NCBI GenBank assembly: GCA_013286325.1
Contig: JABDFZ010000010.1
Coordinates: 1 to 46,845 of the forward strand
DNA: 46,845 nucleotides
Origin: Bacteroidota bacterium
Lineage (GTDB): Bacteria > Bacteroidota > Bacteroidia > Sphingobacteriales > Sphingobacteriaceae
Reading direction: 5' to 3'
In this document: piece by piece, positions 34,211 to 43,216 of the stretch
How the letters are laid out: every line of letters starts with the position of its first letter
How positions within the stretch are numbered: the stretch's first letter is position 1
Position numbers and translations under genes: made by a program
Notes under the pieces: model-generated
Database searches by the model: none
What the model saw: only the letters and a program-made list of their open reading frames with translations
Told to the model about the DNA's origin: nothing

Positions 34211-35310
34211 AGTTTGTGGTTTTTACTGATTTGTGATTTTTGTGCTTCTGCTATAGGTTTAAACGGCCCGAATTTATGCTGTTTTTCGCTAAACTTATCG
34301 GTATAAGGACCGAACGGGAAGTCAATTGGTTTTTTATCCAGATTCATCCAGTCGTTATGCTGATCCCTGTGCAAACGTGGTTGCGAATCGATATATGCAG
34401 CTACGCTCCATGCTTCTTCGTCAGTTAATTGCGGGTTTTGATAGGAAGCGCCATAAGGCATATTATTTTTAACAAAACCGGCCAAGTTAATTATACGGTA
34501 CATCCCTGCCCCGTCATTATAGCTGTGAGGGCCCCATAATGGTGGATTTACATACGCTTTTTTATCTGCAGTAAGTAACCCTTCGCCGTTCTTTCCATGG
34601 CAGCTCATACATTTTAGTGTAAACACCTGTTTTCCTCTTACCGGGTCTGCCGGATGATCTAAAAAGGCGAGCTTCTCTGTGGCATTGCCGAATAATTTTT
34701 GTTCCTTTTTAACTCCCTGCCCTATCCATTTCAGATAAGCCATCATAGCCTGTATCTCTTTTTTAGAAGTATCCGGACTTGTGCCTCCCAAACTTCTGTT
34801 AAAACACTCTACCAATCGTTCAGTGGCCGGCTCTACCCTTCCTGACCGATTACTCATTTTAGGATAGCTCGATACAAAACTGGCATAGTTATTTCCAAAA
34901 AGCCTGCTTCCGCCATCAAGGTGGCAATTCTGGCAATTCATTCCATTACTTATATGTGCTATACTTCCTTGTGGACCTAAATAGTTGGCGGTATGGGCAA
35001 TAAGTTCTTTACCGTAACGAATCATTTCTCCTGCTTTTCCACCTGGTATAGCACTCGTATCCGGCGCTTTCCACGCGTCTGCAGGGATAGCCCTCGAAAT
35101 AGTTTCTACTGATGGAGGTATCACAACCGGTGAAACCGGAGAACTTGTATTATCAGTTACTTTCGGGTGCGATGTGGTTGTCTGTCCGGTATCAAATAAA
35201 GCTGTAATGGTAAGCACTATGCAGGCTAAGCATATAAAAGCAATACAGATCAAATACCTCGATACCCTTACTACAGCTTTAACCAGTTCCTTTTCTTCCC
35301 GGGTTTGCAT
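34207..35310 (-). CDS. Dihaem cytochrome c, thiosulfate dehydrogenase (TsdA)-like
   Basis: One N-terminal membrane segment (~18-38, YLICIAFICLACIVLTITAL) anchors a periplasmic protein. There are two haem-binding motifs: CQNCH at 126-130 and CMSCH at 234-238. Cys169, in LVECFNRSLGG, is placed as the haem ligand of TsdA-type enzymes, and Met284 (NNMPYG) may ligate the second haem. The spacing and the LDGGSRLFGNNYASFVSSYP segment resemble the TsdA family, which oxidises two thiosulfates to tetrathionate. Overlap with the DsrE-like gene supports a sulfur-related role. SoxAX-like or other dihaem cytochromes remain alternatives. Confidence 0.82.
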   Translation of the reverse strand: MQTREEKELVKAVVRVSRYLICIAFICLACIVLTITALFDTGQTTTSHPKVTDNTSSPVSPVVIPPSVETISRAIPADAWKAPDTSAIPGGKAGEMIRYGKELIAHTANYLGPQGSIAHISNGMNCQNCHLDGGSRLFGNNYASFVSSYPKMSNRSGRVEPATERLVECFNRSLGGTSPDTSKKEIQAMMAYLKWIGQGVKKEQKLFGNATEKLAFLDHPADPVRGKQVFTLKCMSCHGKNGEGLLTADKKAYVNPPLWGPHSYNDGAGMYRIINLAGFVKNNMPYGASYQNPQLTDEEAWSVAAYIDSQPRLHRDQHNDWMNLDKKPIDFPFGPYTDKFSEKQHKFGPFKPIAEAQKSQISKNHKL

Positions 35311-35617
35311 ATTATTTAATTGGTGATCTCAGGTTTTAAAGTGATAGCTTGATACAGGTTATTAACTGTTTGATATGCTTTTCCTGGTTGTTCAAATGTA
35401 TCAGAAACCCTGTGTCGTTTGTGTTAATTTAAAGTAACGAATATGGTACAAAATAAAATTAATTATGGTAAACTTTTAATCTGATATTATTTTTATCTTT
35501 AGTTAAGCCTCTCAATTCCACAAATAATTTATTTTTTTAATGATTGATTAAGGCTCTTGTTCTTATTCCCCTATTAATCATAGTTCATAAATTCAGTCTC
35601 ACTTCAAATTTTCCTCT
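35311..35617. other. 307-bp intergenic region between divergent cytochrome and SusC genes
   Basis: This divergent region must hold promoters for both the cytochrome operon (minus) and the SusC/SusD operon (plus). For the plus side the nearest match to the TAnnTTTG box is TATCTTTA at 35494-35501, one base off, 117 bases before the SusC start. I see no convincing box on the minus strand. No small gene, long hairpin, sigma/anti-sigma pair or riboswitch pattern stands out. Confidence 0.4.
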
Positions 35618-38600
35618 ATGAAAAAAAACTTCTACTATCAAAAATTTTCCGGGCTCCTTCAAAACATTGCGTTAAAAACAGCAATTATTTTATTGCTTGG
35701 TAATGTTGTCGTAGCCCAGGCGCAAACCACTATCGTAATTAAAGGTAAGGTTACTGACGCACAAACAAAAGAAACGCTTGCCGGTGTTACTGTAAATATT
35801 AAGGGAACAACCAGCAGCGTATTTACCGATGTAAACGGCGACTACGCAATTTCAGCCAGCCCCACAGCAACCCTGGCTTTTTCATACGTAGGTTATAAAA
35901 CAATTACAATTGTTATCGCAAACCAATCGATAATAAATGTTGCAATGCAGGCATCAGCCGAACAATTAAAAGATGTGGTGGTTACCGCCCTGGGTATTAA
36001 AAGGGAAAGGCGCGCTTTAGGCTACTCGGTAACCGAAGTAAAAGGCTCATCTCTTACCGAGGCCCGTGAAACCAACTTTGTAAACGGTCTTGAAGGAAAA
36101 GTAGCAGGTGTAAACGTAAGCAACGTGGCTACAGGTCCCGGAGGTTCTGCAAACGTGGTGATCAGAGGTATTTCAGATCTTACAGGTTCTAATCAGCCGT
36201 TATATGTTATAGACGGTATACCCATGCAAAACGACAATTACAGACAAACTGATGTAGGTGGCGGCTATGGCGGCGCAGACGGCGGCGATGGCACGATCAA
36301 CATCAATCCTGATGATATAGAAACCATTTCCGTGTTAAAAGGAGCTGCCGCTTCGGCACTATATGGTTATCGCGGTAGCAAAGGTGTTATTTTAATCACC
36401 ACCAAATCGGGTAAAACCGCAAAGGGTACCGGGGTCGAGCTAAATTCAAATTATGTAATTGAAAGTGTAATAGATAATACTGACTGGCAAACAACTTATG
36501 GACAAGGCTCTACAGGAGGTAAACCAATCAGTGGCAGCAGTGCTTTTGAAACAGGATTATCCAGCTGGGGTGCAAAGCTCGATGGAACACCTGTTTATCA
36601 GTTCGACGGGGTAAAAAGGCCCTATTCTGCTGTACCAGGTAATTTAGGACGTTTTTATAAAAATGGTGGCGCAGCTACCAATACTTTATCTTTCAGTAAA
36701 AATTTAGGGGACGACGGAAGCCTCCGCTTTTCTGCAAGCGATCTTCATAACAATAGTATAGTACCCAATGCAGGGTACAAGCAGCAATCTTTTTCATTAT
36801 CTGTAAATTATAAGCTTGATAAACATCTCGACCTGCAGCTGAAAGCACAATATATTTACGCTTTCACACATAACCGCCCCAGTGTTTCTGACGCAGCCGG
36901 AAGTTTAAACTTTGCTCCCATGTTCCTTCCGCCAAACATAAATATAACATCTTTGGCACCCGGTTATAAAGCAGATGGTTCTGAAAATCAGTTTTTAGAT
37001 GATGCTTATACCACCAATCCTTACTTTGTGGCTTACAAGTTTATCAACAACACAAGCCGCAACCGTTTTATCGGGTCGGCCGATGCTAAGTACACTTTCG
37101 ACAATGGCTTGTACCTGCAATTTAGGGCTGGCGAAGATTATTTCGCCGACAGAAATACCATGGTAACACCTAATGGCACCGCCTATCAGTCGGATGGAGC
37201 TATGCTGGAAGAAAACTATAAATCAACCGAGCTTAACATTGATGCCATGATTGGTAAAGTGTTTAAGGTAACAAAGGATTTCAGCATATCAACCCTGGTT
37301 GGTGCCAACACCAGGAAATCGGTTAAAGATATAATCGATGCCTCAGGTAATACCTTCGAAACACCATACTTATATACCATTGGTAACCTCGCCAGCCCTA
37401 CCGAGACAGAGAACAATCCGGTAGTTGTGAATAAATCTGTTTACGGAACATTCGACTTTTCGTATAAAAACTTTTTATACCTGGGTATTACCGGGCGTAA
37501 CGACTGGTATTCTACCCTGGCGCCAGGTAAAATAAATTACTTTTATCCTTCTATAAATGGTTCGTTTGTTTTCTCAGAATTACTTCACCTGGATTGGATG
37601 GACCTTGGAAAATTAAGGCTTGGTTATGCTGATGTTGGCGGCGAGGCTGATAATCCTTATCAAACTTTATTAGGCTACAATAATGTTGGTAATTTAAGCG
37701 GGCATCCTATCGGCAATATTTCAAATGGTAATACTGTACCAAATTCTGTTTTAGAACCTTCATCGGCTAAAGAATTTGAAATAGGCACCGAGCTAACCTT
37801 TTTCAAAAACAGGCTGCATTTTGATATTGCTTATTATAACAAAAAGGAAAGCAAAGAAGTTATACCTGCCGTTACATCCGAAACATCCGGATATAATGCT
37901 GTTTTACTTAACTCGGGCACCATACAAAACAAGGGTATTGAGTTTTTGGTATCAGGCACTCCATTAAAAACACAAAATTTCAGCTGGACAGAAATACTCA
38001 ATGTAACTTATAATAATAATAAGGTGCTCTCTCTTTCAAATGGTTCAACCAATTATCCGCTCGGGTATTCGCGCGCAGGAGAAGACGAAGGCAACGGGAT
38101 AGCTTATATGTCGCAGGTATTAGGTAAATCTGCGTACCAGATCTTTGCATTGGATCCAGCACGGGATGCAAACGGCAAGCCAATCATCGATCCTACAACT
38201 GGCGCTCCCGATCCGAGCTTGGCTACGTATAAAGACTTAGGTTCAGGCATTAGCCCATGGACTACCGGTATAACCAGCGAATTCAGGTATAAAAGGATTA
38301 ATTTTTCCTTCCTTATAGATGGGAAGTTTGGTGGAAAGATCTTTTCCGGTACTAATTATTATGCTTATACCTATGGCCTTTCAAAAGAAACACTTCCAGG
38401 CAGAAACTTAAGATATGGTACACAACAGCTTTACCCTCAGGATTATTACGCAGCTATGAGCAATAATGGGTCAATGTTCCTTTATAACGACAGCTTTATT
38501 AAATTCAGGCAAATTGTATTGGGATATGCATTCCCTGCAAGTGCATTCAATAATAAAATACAGGGATTAACATTAAGCTTTGTTGCCCGTAACGTATTTA

Positions 38601-38725
38601 CCATTATGAAGCATACACCTAATATCGATCCCGAATCAAATTATTCAAATGGGCCGCAAGGTATTGAGCAAGCTACGGTTCCTTACACCAGGACATTCGG
38701 GCTTAACCTTAACGTGAAATTTTAA
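35618..38725 (+). CDS. SusC/RagA-family TonB-linked outer-membrane transporter
   Basis: The 1035-aa protein has a signal peptide (~1-36, ending VVAQAQ), a carboxypeptidase-D-regulatory-like domain (~38-115; GKVTDAQTKETLAGVTVNIK), a plug domain (~120-250; VTALGIKRERRALGYSVTEV ... PLYVIDGIPMQN), and a 22-strand type barrel with the FKNRLHFDIAYYNKKE region typical of RagA/SusC. It imports a glycan or peptide with its SusD partner using TonB energy. No STN domain, so it lacks the anti-sigma-regulated form. No glycoside hydrolase or sulfatase is nearby, so the substrate cannot be guessed. It starts 33 bases before SusD. Confidence 0.96.
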   Translation: MKKNFYYQKFSGLLQNIALKTAIILLLGNVVVAQAQTTIVIKGKVTDAQTKETLAGVTVNIKGTTSSVFTDVNGDYAISASPTATLAFSYVGYKTITIVIANQSIINVAMQASAEQLKDVVVTALGIKRERRALGYSVTEVKGSSLTEARETNFVNGLEGKVAGVNVSNVATGPGGSANVVIRGISDLTGSNQPLYVIDGIPMQNDNYRQTDVGGGYGGADGGDGTININPDDIETISVLKGAAASALYGYRGSKGVILITTKSGKTAKGTGVELNSNYVIESVIDNTDWQTTYGQGSTGGKPISGSSAFETGLSSWGAKLDGTPVYQFDGVKRPYSAVPGNLGRFYKNGGAATNTLSFSKNLGDDGSLRFSASDLHNNSIVPNAGYKQQSFSLSVNYKLDKHLDLQLKAQYIYAFTHNRPSVSDAAGSLNFAPMFLPPNINITSLAPGYKADGSENQFLDDAYTTNPYFVAYKFINNTSRNRFIGSADAKYTFDNGLYLQFRAGEDYFADRNTMVTPNGTAYQSDGAMLEENYKSTELNIDAMIGKVFKVTKDFSISTLVGANTRKSVKDIIDASGNTFETPYLYTIGNLASPTETENNPVVVNKSVYGTFDFSYKNFLYLGITGRNDWYSTLAPGKINYFYPSINGSFVFSELLHLDWMDLGKLRLGYADVGGEADNPYQTLLGYNNVGNLSGHPIGNISNGNTVPNSVLEPSSAKEFEIGTELTFFKNRLHFDIAYYNKKESKEVIPAVTSETSGYNAVLLNSGTIQNKGIEFLVSGTPLKTQNFSWTEILNVTYNNNKVLSLSNGSTNYPLGYSRAGEDEGNGIAYMSQVLGKSAYQIFALDPARDANGKPIIDPTTGAPDPSLATYKDLGSGISPWTTGITSEFRYKRINFSFLIDGKFGGKIFSGTNYYAYTYGLSKETLPGRNLRYGTQQLYPQDYYAAMSNNGSMFLYNDSFIKFRQIVLGYAFPASAFNNKIQGLTLSFVARNVFTIMKHTPNIDPESNYSNGPQGIEQATVPYTRTFGLNLNVKF

Positions 38726-38757
38726 GATGATTATTGAAAAATTAATAACTGCTTAAC

Positions 38758-40374
38758 ATGAAATTACAATCTACATATATAATTGCAGGCGCTGTTATGA
38801 TAATGGCTTCTGTTTCCTGTAAGAAAGATTTTTTGAAAACGAATACAGACCCTAACGCCGTATCTGTTGATAAATTCGATCCTAATAATATACTTACCGC
38901 AACCCAGCTTTACTATACCGGCAGCACAGATAATGCTATCGAGGTTGAAGAAACCGAGATACAGGGTGCAGGCGCCATGGTGCAGCATTGGGCTTCCACA
39001 TCGGGCTTCTTTTTTGGTGATAAATATACCAGCGGACCTACCAGCGGTGGCTGGGGCTCGTTCTTCGATCATACTTACACTTCTACCATAAAGTATGCAG
39101 TCGATCTTTTTACCAATACCACCAACAAGCCCCAGTACAAGAACCTGCACCAGATATCAAGAATATTAAAGGCAATGGCATTTGAGCGCATAACTGATGT
39201 TTATGGCGATGTGCCTTATTTTCAGGCGGGACAGGCTTATACTAAAAGCATTTATTTCCCGGTATATGATAAGCAAAAAGATATTTATACCGACTTGTTA
39301 AAGGAAGTAGACGAGGCTACAACTGCTCTTGATGAAAGTGCCGATAAACCGGGTGGCGACCTGTTTTATCAAAAGGCCGATGACCAGATAGCCGCATGGA
39401 AAAGGTTCGGGCATACCCTGTTGCTGCGTATGGCTATGCGCCTCACCAAAGTTGATCCGGCTACTGCAAAAGCCTATGTGACCAAAGTACAGGGACTTAC
39501 CATGACAAGTAATGCCGATAATGCCATTGTTCCGCATGGAACAAATGATCCGCTTACAATAAACAGGATATATCGCGGAATTGGTGAAGATGGAGATATG
39601 CAATTGTCTGCCCAGATAAGCCAAACCTTTATTGATACTTTAAAGTATAATAATGATCCCCGCCTGCCGGTGCTGGCTTATGTTTACCCTGCCGGTTTTT
39701 CGCCTGGTGATGACCCAAGCGGAGGATCGTCTGACCCGGCAGATCAAAACGGCTTACCTAATGGTTATGATCAGGGAAATACAGCTGCTTATGGGATCAT
39801 AAATTATCAGGGTAATCCTGCCTCTCCGGGTGTTCCTGCTAATCCCCCTTATCTGGGCGATATAAGTTTATACTCGCGCCCAAGCCCTATAATATTTAAT
39901 GCTACCGCACCCACTTTGGTTTTAACTTATGCTGAATCTGAACTTTTACTGGCAGATGCGGCTGTCCGCTGGGGCATAGGCGATGCAAAGACTCATTACG
40001 ATAACGGGGTTAAAGCGGCAATCACAGAACTTGCTGCCTATGGCGATGCCGGGACAATAAGCGATGGTGATGCCCAGGCATATTTGGATGCACACCCTTA
40101 TGTTCCTGCAAATGGTTTAAAGATGATAAATGTTCAGTTCTGGATCACCACATTTTTTAACGAATACGAAGCCTGGTGTAATTATCGCCGCACGGGATAC
40201 CCTGCATTGAAGGCCATAACCTATCCGGGCAGTCAGTCTCCGGGAGCTGTACCAAGACGAATGTATTACTCTTCTGTTGACAAACAGGTCAACACTGCTA
40301 ACTATAATGCAGCAGTTGCCGCATTGCCCGGAGGAGATAAAGTAACCAGCCGTATGTGGTGGGATACGCAATAA
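38758..40374 (+). CDS. SusD/RagB-family outer-membrane lipoprotein (SusD-like_2)
   Basis: A lipobox (MASVSC, Cys21) directs lipidation. The N-terminus KTNTDPNAVSVDKFDPNNIL TATQLYY and the segments AMAFERITDVYGDVPYFQAG and AYTKSIYFPVYDKQKDIYTD are the SusD-like_2 pattern, followed by a TPR-type helical body (LLLRMAMRLTKVDPATAKAY) and ending with the WCNYRRTGYPAL and RRMYYSS motifs. It acts as the substrate-binding lid over the SusC barrel. The pair is in a 2-gene operon with a strong terminator after it. 538 aa is normal. Confidence 0.96.
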   Translation: MKLQSTYIIAGAVMIMASVSCKKDFLKTNTDPNAVSVDKFDPNNILTATQLYYTGSTDNAIEVEETEIQGAGAMVQHWASTSGFFFGDKYTSGPTSGGWGSFFDHTYTSTIKYAVDLFTNTTNKPQYKNLHQISRILKAMAFERITDVYGDVPYFQAGQAYTKSIYFPVYDKQKDIYTDLLKEVDEATTALDESADKPGGDLFYQKADDQIAAWKRFGHTLLLRMAMRLTKVDPATAKAYVTKVQGLTMTSNADNAIVPHGTNDPLTINRIYRGIGEDGDMQLSAQISQTFIDTLKYNNDPRLPVLAYVYPAGFSPGDDPSGGSSDPADQNGLPNGYDQGNTAAYGIINYQGNPASPGVPANPPYLGDISLYSRPSPIIFNATAPTLVLTYAESELLLADAAVRWGIGDAKTHYDNGVKAAITELAAYGDAGTISDGDAQAYLDAHPYVPANGLKMINVQFWITTFFNEYEAWCNYRRTGYPALKAITYPGSQSPGAVPRRMYYSSVDKQVNTANYNAAVAALPGGDKVTSRMWWDTQ

Positions 40375-40398
40375 ATTATCCGATTGGATCATGCCAAC

Positions 40399-40431
40399 AA
40401 AGCCATCTTTTTGTTACAAAAAGGTGGCTTT
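40399..40431 (+). terminator. Rho-independent-type terminator after the SusC/SusD operon
   Basis: A 15-bp stem with one G-T pair: AAAGCCATCTTTTTG at 40399-40413 pairs with CAAAAAGGTGGCTTT at 40417-40431 around a 3-base loop, followed by TTGTTTATAATTT. It begins 25 bases after the SusD stop. Confidence 0.8.
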
Positions 40432-40641
40432 TGTTTATAATTTGCTCGTTTTAGCCCGCCTTAGTTTAAGTAATTAAAAGATTTATGCGCTGAATGGTTA
40501 TTTAGCCTTATTTTAGCGGCGGATAACATTCGGTTAAAACTGACTTAATGATAACAACAGTACACTGATACTTTGTTACAGCGTTACAGTCGAAATTTAA
40601 CATTTTTTAAGAATTAATATGGATACTATTGCATTCCTTTA

Positions 40642-40649
40642 TACGTTTG
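40642..40649 (+). promoter_or_regulatory. Candidate -7 box (TACGTTTG) for the outer-membrane barrel gene
   Basis: TACGTTTG matches TAnnTTTG exactly and leaves a 65-base distance to the ATG at 40715. No TTG element sits at the usual 19-21 base spacing upstream, so the promoter call rests on the -7 box only. Confidence 0.42.
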
Positions 40650-40714
40650 CATAACCAACGTATAAGCATTGGCAAAACAACTTGAACATACGACAAAAAC
40701 GCTTACTCAATAAA

Positions 40715-41461
40715 ATGAAAAAAACACTTACACTAGTTTCAATTATTACACTTCTCTCTTTCTGTGCCAAAGCACAGGACTCCGAACCAAAGGATTATGT
40801 TAAAAGTTATTTAAGCCTGTTTGGCGGTTTTTCATATGCTAAAAGCGATTTTGGACAGTCTACATACGAAAACAATAAAGCCGGTTTTGCCAAAAGGGGT
40901 GCAACCGTAGGTTTTGATGGTGCTTATTATTTTTATAAAAACTTAGGTTTTGGCGCTACTTTTTCTTTTCAGGATCAGGGCGAGTTAACCATACCTGATG
41001 TACAGGTACTTGCTAATGGTTATAATAATGCACTTAAGGTAAACTCTACATTGGTACAATCAGTAGGCCGTTATCATAATTTAGCTTTAATGGGTGGCCC
41101 TCAGTATTCTTTTACTTACGGCAAATTCATACTCGATCTCAGAGCTTCAGGCGGCTTGCTTAAAAGTTCCTCAACTCCTGCACTTACCATATATGTAAGC
41201 GGCGCTACCGGTACTGCGCAGCAAACTATAAACCAGCTCAGCTCAACTGCAAAAGCCTTTGCTTATGGTGGCGATGCAGCTTTACGCTGGCAGTTTGCTG
41301 ATGGATGGGACCTTGGCCTGCGTCTAAATTATATCAATTCTGATGGATTAAAGATCACAACAAACGGCGATACCGGCGCATTAGGAAACGTTGGTCGCCT
41401 GGTAACTAAACAGCCAATTACTGTACTTCAAACAACTTTAGGGATTGGTGTTCATTTTTAA
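40715..41461 (+). CDS. Outer-membrane beta-barrel protein (porin/OmpW-like family)
   Basis: A signal peptide (MKKTLTLVSIITLLSFCAKA, cleavage before QDSEP) is followed by alternating strands (YLSLFGGFSYAKSDFGQSTY, YFYKNLGFGATFSFQDQGEL, YKFILDLRASGG type, AFAYGGDAALRWQFADGWDL GLRLNYIN) and a terminal barrel strand ending in LGIGVHF, the aromatic C-terminal signal for outer-membrane insertion. ATG at 40715 is chosen because a TTG at 40682 would put 11 charged residues before the signal peptide. Ligand unknown. It is monocistronic, with a promoter box upstream and a perfect terminator after it. Confidence 0.85.
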   Translation: MKKTLTLVSIITLLSFCAKAQDSEPKDYVKSYLSLFGGFSYAKSDFGQSTYENNKAGFAKRGATVGFDGAYYFYKNLGFGATFSFQDQGELTIPDVQVLANGYNNALKVNSTLVQSVGRYHNLALMGGPQYSFTYGKFILDLRASGGLLKSSSTPALTIYVSGATGTAQQTINQLSSTAKAFAYGGDAALRWQFADGWDLGLRLNYINSDGLKITTNGDTGALGNVGRLVTKQPITVLQTTLGIGVHF

Positions 41462-41481
41462 TGCATAAACTAAAAAATATT

Positions 41482-41513
41482 AAAAAAGCAGCTATATAAA
41501 TAGCTGCTTTTTT
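41482..41513 (+). terminator. Perfect 14-bp terminator hairpin
   Basis: AAAAAAGCAGCTAT (41482-41495), a 4-base loop, and ATAGCTGCTTTTTT (41500-41513) form a perfect stem with a T-tract, 20 bases after the barrel gene stop. The A-tract on the left arm gives it potential in both directions. Confidence 0.9.
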
Positions 41514-41582
41514 GTTTGTGTTAAATTTTCAGGTTCAATTTATTTCTGATATTTTTATCGTACTATTGAATTAAAATATTAA

Positions 41583-42131
41583 TTGAAAAAACTGATAGCC
41601 ATTGTATTGCTTGGTTTGCAAATATTTACCATTTGCGGGCATATTTTGCTATATCAGTACTTTGTTTATCGCTCTGATAAGTTATTTAATGACCGCATAA
41701 GCAAAAACATGTATAATGTGCACGATCTGGTTGAAGTAAAAGTACCCGTACGTACACAGATAAGCCAAAACTGGAGCGGTTACGAAAAAATAAATGGTCA
41801 GATACAATTTAAAAATACCTGCTATAATTACGTAAAGCTTCGCTTAACCCGCGATACTATTTATTTAATGTGTATCCCCAATTATGAGAAAACCAGGCTT
41901 TTCGACCAAAACATTATCAATGCAAAAGAAATAGCCGATATCCCGGTCAATAAAAAGAACCATGTGCCTTATGGCAAAACAGTTGACCTGGATAAATATA
42001 ATTCCCCTTTGATATTGTATAAGCTTTCGCCACCTGTTTTAACCTTACAAACTAATAATAATATTTGTTGCCCTAATCCAGTTCACCACAGCATCGCTAC
42101 GCCCGATCAGCCTCCGAAAATGTTAAGCTAA
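41583..42131 (+). CDS. Membrane-anchored hypothetical protein (182 aa), TTG start
   Basis: The first ~25 residues (MKKLIAIVLLGLQIFTICGH ILLYQ) form one N-terminal membrane segment or uncleaved signal. A soluble, mixed part of ~150 residues follows (YNVHDLVEVKVPVRTQISQN, YEKINGQIQFKNTCYNYVKL), with Cys pairs near residues 79, 98 and 161-162. The start is a TTG at 41583 because the next in-frame ATG (Met43) would remove the anchor. I do not recognise the family, though similar short membrane proteins of this shape occur near TonB receptors in this phylum. It follows a terminator, so it has its own promoter. Confidence 0.65.
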   Translation: MKKLIAIVLLGLQIFTICGHILLYQYFVYRSDKLFNDRISKNMYNVHDLVEVKVPVRTQISQNWSGYEKINGQIQFKNTCYNYVKLRLTRDTIYLMCIPNYEKTRLFDQNIINAKEIADIPVNKKNHVPYGKTVDLDKYNSPLILYKLSPPVLTLQTNNNICCPNPVHHSIATPDQPPKMLS

Positions 42132-42205
42132 GAACTTAAATAATTTAACATTTTTGCTTACAGGCCATTATATTTTTAATATATATTGGCATAGTTTTAT
42201 TTTAT

Positions 42206-43006
42206 ATGCTGAGTATTAAACTTCAACAAAAACTTCATTATACGTTGCGTTTCGCCATAGCCATGTGTTTTATCGGGCACGGGGCATTCGGCATAATCAC
42301 CAAACCAATCTGGGCTAATTACTTTGCGATATTTGGCATTGGTAAAGTAATGGCTTATAGCCTGATGCCATTTCTTGGGTCATTTGATATCCTTTGTGGT
42401 ATAATTATGCTCATTTACCCTATCAGAGCTATACCTTTCTGGCTTTTAATATGGGGTATAATAACTGCACTTTTACGCCCATTATCAGGCGAGCCTTTTG
42501 CCGAATTTATAGAACGCGCAGGTAATTTTGGCGCCCCGCTTGCACTTCTGTTGTTATCAGGCGGTATACCATTAAAGTTTAAAGAACTGTTTACCCGCAT
42601 CAATCCGGACAGTCAACCAAATGCAAAAGCATTAACACAGCTCATAACTTGTTTAAAAGTGATCGTGTTTCTCCTGCTTGTCGGGCATGGATGGCTTAAC
42701 CTGATAGCGAAAAAAAGTTTGATCGGTCAGTATACCATGCTTGGTTTTTCAAATCCTGTTGGGACGGCCCAATTTGTTGGCGCATTAGAGATAGCAGCCG
42801 GAATTGCAGTATTAGTTAAGCCCTTCCGCCCGGTGTTGTTAATTTTCCTGGGATGGAAAATTATAAGCGAGCTGTTTTATCCTCATTACGAAATATTTGA
42901 GTGGGTTGAACGGGGTGGCAGTTATGGTTGTATACTGGCACTATGGCTTTCTTTAGGCCTGAGGTCAGAAACCTCTCCATCATTAAATAAACTGCAAGCT
43001 ATTTAA
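42206..43006 (+). CDS. Polytopic membrane protein with internal duplication (DoxX-like)
   Basis: The 266-aa protein has about eight hydrophobic segments. Two halves resemble each other: FIGHGAFGIITKPIWANYFA at ~22-41 matches LVGHGWLNLIAKKSLIGQYT at ~155-174. Each half continues with a hydrophobic segment containing G-x-x-(D/E)-I (LGSFDILCGIIM versus VGALEIAAGIAVL) and ends with an ERAGNFGAPLALLLL or ERGGSYGCILALWLS motif. This indicates a duplication of a four-helix DoxX-like unit. Function unknown; DoxX relatives are linked to quinone or thiosulfate oxidation. It stands alone between the small membrane protein and the inverted-repeat element. Confidence 0.75.
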   Translation: MLSIKLQQKLHYTLRFAIAMCFIGHGAFGIITKPIWANYFAIFGIGKVMAYSLMPFLGSFDILCGIIMLIYPIRAIPFWLLIWGIITALLRPLSGEPFAEFIERAGNFGAPLALLLLSGGIPLKFKELFTRINPDSQPNAKALTQLITCLKVIVFLLLVGHGWLNLIAKKSLIGQYTMLGFSNPVGTAQFVGALEIAAGIAVLVKPFRPVLLIFLGWKIISELFYPHYEIFEWVERGGSYGCILALWLSLGLRSETSPSLNKLQAI

Positions 43007-43055
43007 TTTGAGTTCTTGAGTTCATAGGTATTCGGGAGATTATAAATGCTCGGCT

Positions 43056-43162
43056 TGTCATTCTGAACGCAGTGAAGAATCTTCTACGTGCACCGGTAAC
43101 GCGGATAAATAAATCGGCGACTTGTCCATTAGATAAGATTCTTCTCTTCGTTCAGAATGACA
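43056..43162. repeat. Dispersed inverted-repeat element (TCATTCTGAACG type)
   Basis: The left arm 43056-43083 (begins TGTCATTCTGAACGCAGTG) and the right arm 43135-43162 (reverse complement begins TGTCATTCTGAACGAAGAG) are 28-bp inverted copies with three mismatches and a 51-base spacer. This core is a recognised intergenic repeat in Sphingobacteriaceae and related genomes. It lies between the ends of two convergent genes, where it could act as a bidirectional terminator or be a non-autonomous (MITE/REP-like) element. No transposase is nearby. Confidence 0.75.
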
Positions 43163-43216
43163 AAATGTAATAGTTGTAAGTTAATGAGTAAAGACTCTGA
43201 ACTATAGGCTCAAGAC

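Larger units (their letters stand above)
40375..40714. other. 340-bp intergenic region after SusD
   Basis: The stretch contains a 15-bp terminator hairpin at 40399-40431 and, further on, a TACGTTTG box at 40642-40649 that likely begins transcription of the following barrel gene. I see no gene or other structure in the rest (40432-40641). Confidence 0.5.
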
